A stretch of DNA of 9,848 nt from Acidobacteriota bacterium (GTDB lineage: Bacteria > Acidobacteriota > Terriglobia > Terriglobales > Acidobacteriaceae), in contig JAJZCP010000035.1 of the NCBI GenBank assembly GCA_021846065.1, positions 1-9,848 on the forward strand, in the 5' to 3' direction. The notes under the pieces were generated by a model that was given only the letters and a program-made list of their open reading frames with translations, was not told where the DNA came from and searched no databases. Below, one piece after another: positions 6,941 through 9,848 of the stretch (the stretch's first letter is position 1; the number at the start of each line of letters is the position of its first letter). Made by a program: the position numbers and the translations under genes.

Positions 6941-7711
6941 TTACTGATTGACGCCGCTGGCAAGGAATCCGCCATCGACGACGAGGGTTTGCCCGGTGAC
7001 AAAGGAAGCGGCATCGGAGGCCAGATAGACCGCGGCTCCGATCAGCTCCTCCGTGCGTCCGAAGCGGCCCATGGGCGTGCGCAGGAGCAGCTCCTGACCG
7101 CGCGGCGTGCTATCGAGCAAGGCAGCGTTCAGCTCTGTGCGAAAGACTCCGGGAGCGATGGCGTTGACGTTGACGCCCTCGCGCGACCACTCGACGGCGA
7201 GCGAACGGGTGAGCGATGCGACGGCGGCTTTGCTGGCAGCGTAGGCGGCGACCTCTTTGAGAGCGACGAAGCTGTTGAGCGATGCGATGTTAATGATGCG
7301 TCCGGAGTGGTTGGCAAGCATGTGCGCGCCGAAGACCTGGCAGGCGCGCAGCGTGCCGGTGAGGTTGGTGTTCAGGATGTCCTCCCACTCGGCCTCGGGT
7401 TGGGTAAGGGTGGGAGTGCGCTTGATCTTTCCGGCGCAGTTGATGAGGATGTCCACCTTGCCCAAAGCAGCGACGGTTGAGGCCAGCAGCGCATCGAGCG
7501 AGCCACGGTCACAGACGTCGGAGGTGAGGCGGAGAGTGCGACGTCCGCGCGCTTCAATGGCTGCGGCCGCATCCTCGACCTGTTGTGCGCGACGAGCGGT
7601 GGCGACGACATCGGCTCCGGCCTCGGCGAGACCGAGACTGAGCGCGAGGCCGATGCCGGACGTTCCGCCGGTGACGACGGCCACTTTGCCTTCCAGACTC
7701 ATGCTTTGCAT
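6941..7711 (-). CDS. SDR-family oxidoreductase, possible independent translation product inside the fused frame
   Basis: The ATG at 7711 is in frame with the kinase but is preceded by its own ribosome site, and would give a 256-residue dehydrogenase, the standard length of a single-domain SDR (about 250). The next in-frame ATG at 7702 is too far from that site. All catalytic residues (Ser, Tyr, Lys) are included. Candidate activities are fructuronate reductase, gluconate 5-dehydrogenase or 2-deoxy-gluconate 3-dehydrogenase; sequence reading alone cannot separate these. As I recall, Thermotoga maritima also carries uxaE close to SDR genes and a gluconate kinase in a pectin locus, which supports a role in uronate or gluconate use. 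Confidence 0.55.
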   Translation of the reverse strand: MQSMSLEGKVAVVTGGTSGIGLALSLGLAEAGADVVATARRAQQVEDAAAAIEARGRRTLRLTSDVCDRGSLDALLASTVAALGKVDILINCAGKIKRTPTLTQPEAEWEDILNTNLTGTLRACQVFGAHMLANHSGRIINIASLNSFVALKEVAAYAASKAAVASLTRSLAVEWSREGVNVNAIAPGVFRTELNAALLDSTPRGQELLLRTPMGRFGRTEELIGAAVYLASDAASFVTGQTLVVDGGFLASGVNQ

Positions 7712-8230
7712 TGGTACTCCTCTCCGGTGTTCAGCTGAGATTGATTGAATACGCTGAAGAATTTCAGCCACTGTTTCTTCCGGCGTTCCAGCGACAGAGA
7801 CACGCCACGCGTCCTGCGGCTCTTCCAGAGTGGCAAGCTGGCTGGGCAACAGACCCGGATTCATGTACTCGTGTTTGCGCGCCAGGATGCGCTGCTCGAT
7901 GAGGGCTGGCGGGGCATGGAGCAGGACGAAACGCATCTGGCCCGGAGCGAAGCCGCGGGCAAGCTCTTCGCGAGCCATGGCGCGGAGCGCCGAGCAGGCA
8001 AGAATGGCTGACTGCTGTTGTCCCACGTGCTGCGCCATGCGATCGTGCAGAGTGCGCAGCCACGGCAGGCGATCCTCGTCGGTGAGAGGAATGCCGGAGG
8101 CCATCTTGCGACGATTGGCCTCGGAGTGATAATCGTCGGCATCTTCAAATTGCCAGCCAGTGCGAGCGGCCAGCAACTTGCCGACGGTAGTCTTGCCGAT
8201 TCCACTGACACCCATCAGAACAAGAATCAT
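6941..8230 (-). CDS. Fused GntK-type sugar-acid kinase and SDR-family oxidoreductase
   Basis: A single 429-codon frame encodes two normally separate cytoplasmic enzymes. Residues 1-165 are a gluconokinase-like kinase with a P-loop (GVSGIGKTT, 7-15), DADDYH (30-35), KMASGIPLTDEDR (42-54) and ACSALR (78-83), close to E. coli GntK in length and motifs. Residues 177-425 are a classical short-chain dehydrogenase: TGGTSGIG (187-194), NCAG (264-267), Ser317 in IASLNS, Tyr330 and Lys334 in YAASK, and APGVFRTE (359-366). ATARR after the second strand hints at NADP(H) use. The nearest families I recall are gluconate 5-dehydrogenase and KduD-like enzymes. Context suggests sugar-acid reduction, possibly fructuronate to mannonate. 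The start ATG overlaps the uxaE stop as ATGA (8227-8230). The linker (166-176) contains a complete ribosome site and ATG for the dehydrogenase, so two products may be made. Confidence 0.85.
   Translation of the reverse strand: MILVLMGVSGIGKTTVGKLLAARTGWQFEDADDYHSEANRRKMASGIPLTDEDRLPWLRTLHDRMAQHVGQQQSAILACSALRAMAREELARGFAPGQMRFVLLHAPPALIEQRILARKHEYMNPGLLPSQLATLEEPQDAWRVSVAGTPEETVAEILQRIQSISAEHRRGVPMQSMSLEGKVAVVTGGTSGIGLALSLGLAEAGADVVATARRAQQVEDAAAAIEARGRRTLRLTSDVCDRGSLDALLASTVAALGKVDILINCAGKIKRTPTLTQPEAEWEDILNTNLTGTLRACQVFGAHMLANHSGRIINIASLNSFVALKEVAAYAASKAAVASLTRSLAVEWSREGVNVNAIAPGVFRTELNAALLDSTPRGQELLLRTPMGRFGRTEELIGAAVYLASDAASFVTGQTLVVDGGFLASGVNQ
7717..7725 (-). promoter_or_regulatory. Internal Shine-Dalgarno for the dehydrogenase part
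   Basis: GGAGAGGAG on the minus strand ends 5 nt before the ATG at 7711. It is as strong as the site of the other genes here and lies in the linker between two complete enzymes. It implies that the dehydrogenase was, or still is, translated separately. Confidence 0.7.
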
Positions 8231-9495
8231 GAGGCTCGCCCCAGAAAGACCGGAGCGATGTGCCGGTCGAAGAGATTTTCGGTTACGTTGCGAGCGATGA
8301 TGGCTTCATGGTCGCGCAGCAGAGCGAGGTATCGGTCGCCCATCTTCGCTGCGATCTTGAATCCGACGTGGAGCAACTGACGAAAGCTGGGGTTATAGCC
8401 CGGCGCGCTCTGGACGTGTCGCAACGCTTCGGTATATTGCGCTGAACTCCAGGATGCGACGAGAGCGGGCGCAGGCAGATACGCAGGATCAATGTCGATC
8501 ACAGTGGCGTAGGGAGCACAGAGTTCCGCCTGATGCGCGAAAGCTTCGCGGTAAATTTCCTTGGCGAGCATGAGAGCTTCGCCACCCGCTTCGGCGAGTC
8601 CGATCAGCTCTTCGAGCCATGTGGTGCCTGCGGTTTTGAGGTGGACTCCGGCACCGAGCCGCTGCATGGTGCGATGAATGGCGGGATAGATGGAGAACTT
8701 GTCGCTGCCGGAGTGAACGCTGAGCTTGAGCGTGGCGGGCAGTCCGAAGTGTCGGACGGCGTAGGCGATGGCAGCGATGTCGAGTGCGAATTCACGCTCG
8801 AACTGGACGACGTCGCCGACGTAATCGACGCCTTTGTTGAAGCGTCCGCTGAACTTGGGCGCGATGGTCTGCACGGGAATGCCTTCATCGGCGATTGCGG
8901 CGAGAATGAGAAGTAACTCAACCGGAGACTGCGCGGCGTCGGTCTCATCCATCGAAACCTCGGGCAGAAAATTCCCTTCGCCTTTGACGGCGAGAATGTG
9001 CCGATAGACGGAGCCAGCCTGCTGCACGGCGGCCAGATATTTCTCTGCCGTGGCGCGCAGTGTTTGAGCGGTGATGAAGAACTTTTCTTCCGTGCCAGGC
9101 AGTGCAATCTCGCCGATCAGATTTGCGTGACGCGCGGCAAATGCGGCTACATCCTGCGAAGCGGCAGGCTTGCCGATGGCATCAGCGACATCGATGGTGT
9201 AAAAGTCGCAGGCATCGACAAAGCGATCCACGGTTTGCAGCGTGATGTGGTCCGCGTCACAGAAATAAGCACCTTTCCAGCCGAGCGACTGAACGGCTGC
9301 ATCGGCAGCGCGGCGCACCGAGGTTGGCTCCGAGCCAATGATGAGGTGCTCGCGGTTGGATTTATTCCAGACCGGAGTGACTTCCACATCGGCTTGCAGC
9401 GCCTGAATGCAAGCCTGTAACTGCGCCTTTGCCTGATGCGCGAAACGGTCGCCCGTTCCAATGGAATACCTACCCAATAATTTTTGTATCGCCAC
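8227..9495 (-). CDS. uxaE: Tagaturonate epimerase (UxaE family)
   Basis: A 422-residue cytoplasmic protein that I recognise as the UxaE family, which interconverts D-tagaturonate and D-fructuronate and so joins galacturonate catabolism to the mannonate/KDG branch without the UxaB/UxaA altronate steps. Recognisable segments are GDRFAHQ (15-21), YFCDADHI (77-84), KGEGNFLPEVSMDET (171-185), KFSGRFNKGVDYVGD (214-228), LSVHSGSDKFSIYP (258-271), HLKTAGTTWLEE (285-296) and the tail KMGDRYLALL with NVTENLFDRHI. Conserved His, Asp and Glu residues in these are plausible metal or catalytic ligands, but I cannot assign them. It begins with GTG at 9495, preceded by AGGAGAGGA about 8 nt upstream, and overlaps the end of the upstream gene by 26 nt. 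Its TGA overlaps the ATG of the kinase gene. Both overlaps point to one coupled operon. Confidence 0.85.
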   Translation of the reverse strand: MAIQKLLGRYSIGTGDRFAHQAKAQLQACIQALQADVEVTPVWNKSNREHLIIGSEPTSVRRAADAAVQSLGWKGAYFCDADHITLQTVDRFVDACDFYTIDVADAIGKPAASQDVAAFAARHANLIGEIALPGTEEKFFITAQTLRATAEKYLAAVQQAGSVYRHILAVKGEGNFLPEVSMDETDAAQSPVELLLILAAIADEGIPVQTIAPKFSGRFNKGVDYVGDVVQFEREFALDIAAIAYAVRHFGLPATLKLSVHSGSDKFSIYPAIHRTMQRLGAGVHLKTAGTTWLEELIGLAEAGGEALMLAKEIYREAFAHQAELCAPYATVIDIDPAYLPAPALVASWSSAQYTEALRHVQSAPGYNPSFRQLLHVGFKIAAKMGDRYLALLRDHEAIIARNVTENLFDRHIAPVFLGRAS

Positions 9496-9848
9496 CTGAG
9501 TTTTCCTCTCCTAATCTGCTTGGGTGCGCCCAGAGTCCAAGTCCTGGATTGGCAATAAAGAAAACATCTTCTCCGGCGACACGGTTATAGCCCGCGTTCA
9601 TCTTCTCCGGCTGGTAAATCTCCAGCATACGGTCGAGTTCGCCGAAAGCGAATCCTACGCCTTCCACTTCAGCGCGGGAGAGATGGCCCGGACACCAGGT
9701 GATGCGGAACCGTCCTTCCGCCGAGCCGTGGATCAGATGCGCCGCCGCGCTTAGATCGGCGGCAAGCTCAGGATTCTCCGCAACCGCCTTCAGCGTTGCC
9801 GGAGTGCCAAAGTAGCCATACTTGCGAATCAGCCGATCAATCGTCTTG
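9470..9848 (-). CDS. C-terminal end of an uncertain protein, tentatively LarA/DUF2088-like (5' part beyond window edge)
   Basis: The minus-strand frame is open from the window edge to a TAG at 9472-9470, giving the last 125 residues of a protein. Visible landmarks are KYGYFGTPATLKAVAENPEL near the start, ITWCPGHLSRAEVEGVGFAF in the middle, and FFIANPGLGLWA near the end. There is no signal peptide or membrane segment in this part. The middle and end remind me of C-termini of the lactate-racemase-like (LarA, DUF2088) family, some members of which act on other hydroxy acids, but I am not sure. Its frame is genuine: it runs into the uxaE start with a 26-nt overlap, as expected in a tight operon, and its base use matches the neighbours. 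The operon promoter must lie further upstream, outside the window. Confidence 0.6.
   Translation of the reverse strand, partial: KTIDRLIRKYGYFGTPATLKAVAENPELAADLSAAAHLIHGSAEGRFRITWCPGHLSRAEVEGVGFAFGELDRMLEIYQPEKMNAGYNRVAGEDVFFIANPGLGLWAHPSRLGEENSGGDTKIIG

Noticed and set aside
1..9848. CRISPR arrays, tRNA, rRNA, insertion sequences, integrase or defence genes
   Set aside because: I looked for regularly spaced repeats, tRNA-like folds and transposase or integrase motifs and saw none; the window is metabolic genes throughout.

Overview
The window looks like chromosomal DNA from a GC-rich (roughly 60% G+C) Gram-negative heterotroph. The protein set (a FadN-type beta-oxidation enzyme, secreted GH28 and CE8 pectinases, and a UxaE-based galacturonate route) and the style of the exported proteins suggest an Acidobacteriota member of the Terriglobus/Granulicella/Edaphobacter kind. 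That taxonomic call is an inference from protein style; no rRNA or marker gene is present.

Layout: (1) 1-2784, + strand: the end of a fatty-acid beta-oxidation operon, with the C-terminal enoyl-CoA hydratase part of FadN, a small exported protein of unknown function, and the thiolase FadA. (2) 2762-5155, - strand: a large secreted two-domain pectinase with an N-terminal GH28 polygalacturonase and a C-terminal CE8 pectin methylesterase. Its 3' end overlaps the end of fadA. (3) 5156-5531: a 376-bp divergent regulatory region with a good sigma70-like promoter for each flanking gene and a TGGTnnnACCA inverted repeat, the half-site pattern of FadR-subfamily GntR regulators. (4) 5532-6842, + strand: a second secreted GH28 enzyme. 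(5) 6869-6902: a strong hairpin terminator that can serve both strands. (6) 6941-9848, - strand: an intracellular sugar-acid operon, read right to left. It contains the tail of an unfinished gene (tentatively LarA/DUF2088-like), uxaE (tagaturonate epimerase), and one ORF that fuses a GntK-type kinase to a short-chain dehydrogenase. Each junction in this operon overlaps, so the genes are probably translationally coupled.

How the parts fit: the two exported enzymes would demethylate and depolymerise pectin outside the cytoplasm. The uronate operon would then take D-galacturonate, after isomerisation to D-tagaturonate, through UxaE to D-fructuronate. The SDR part is a candidate for the next reduction (fructuronate to mannonate) or for gluconate/ketogluconate chemistry, and the kinase would phosphorylate a sugar acid. 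Regions 2 to 6 therefore form a compact pectin-utilisation locus next to an unrelated lipid operon.

The most notable item is the kinase-dehydrogenase junction near 7711. The two enzymes are in one frame with no stop, yet the dehydrogenase keeps its own strong Shine-Dalgarno and ATG, and both other frames close with TGA close by. This looks like a recent operon-to-fusion event, or a one-base sequence error.
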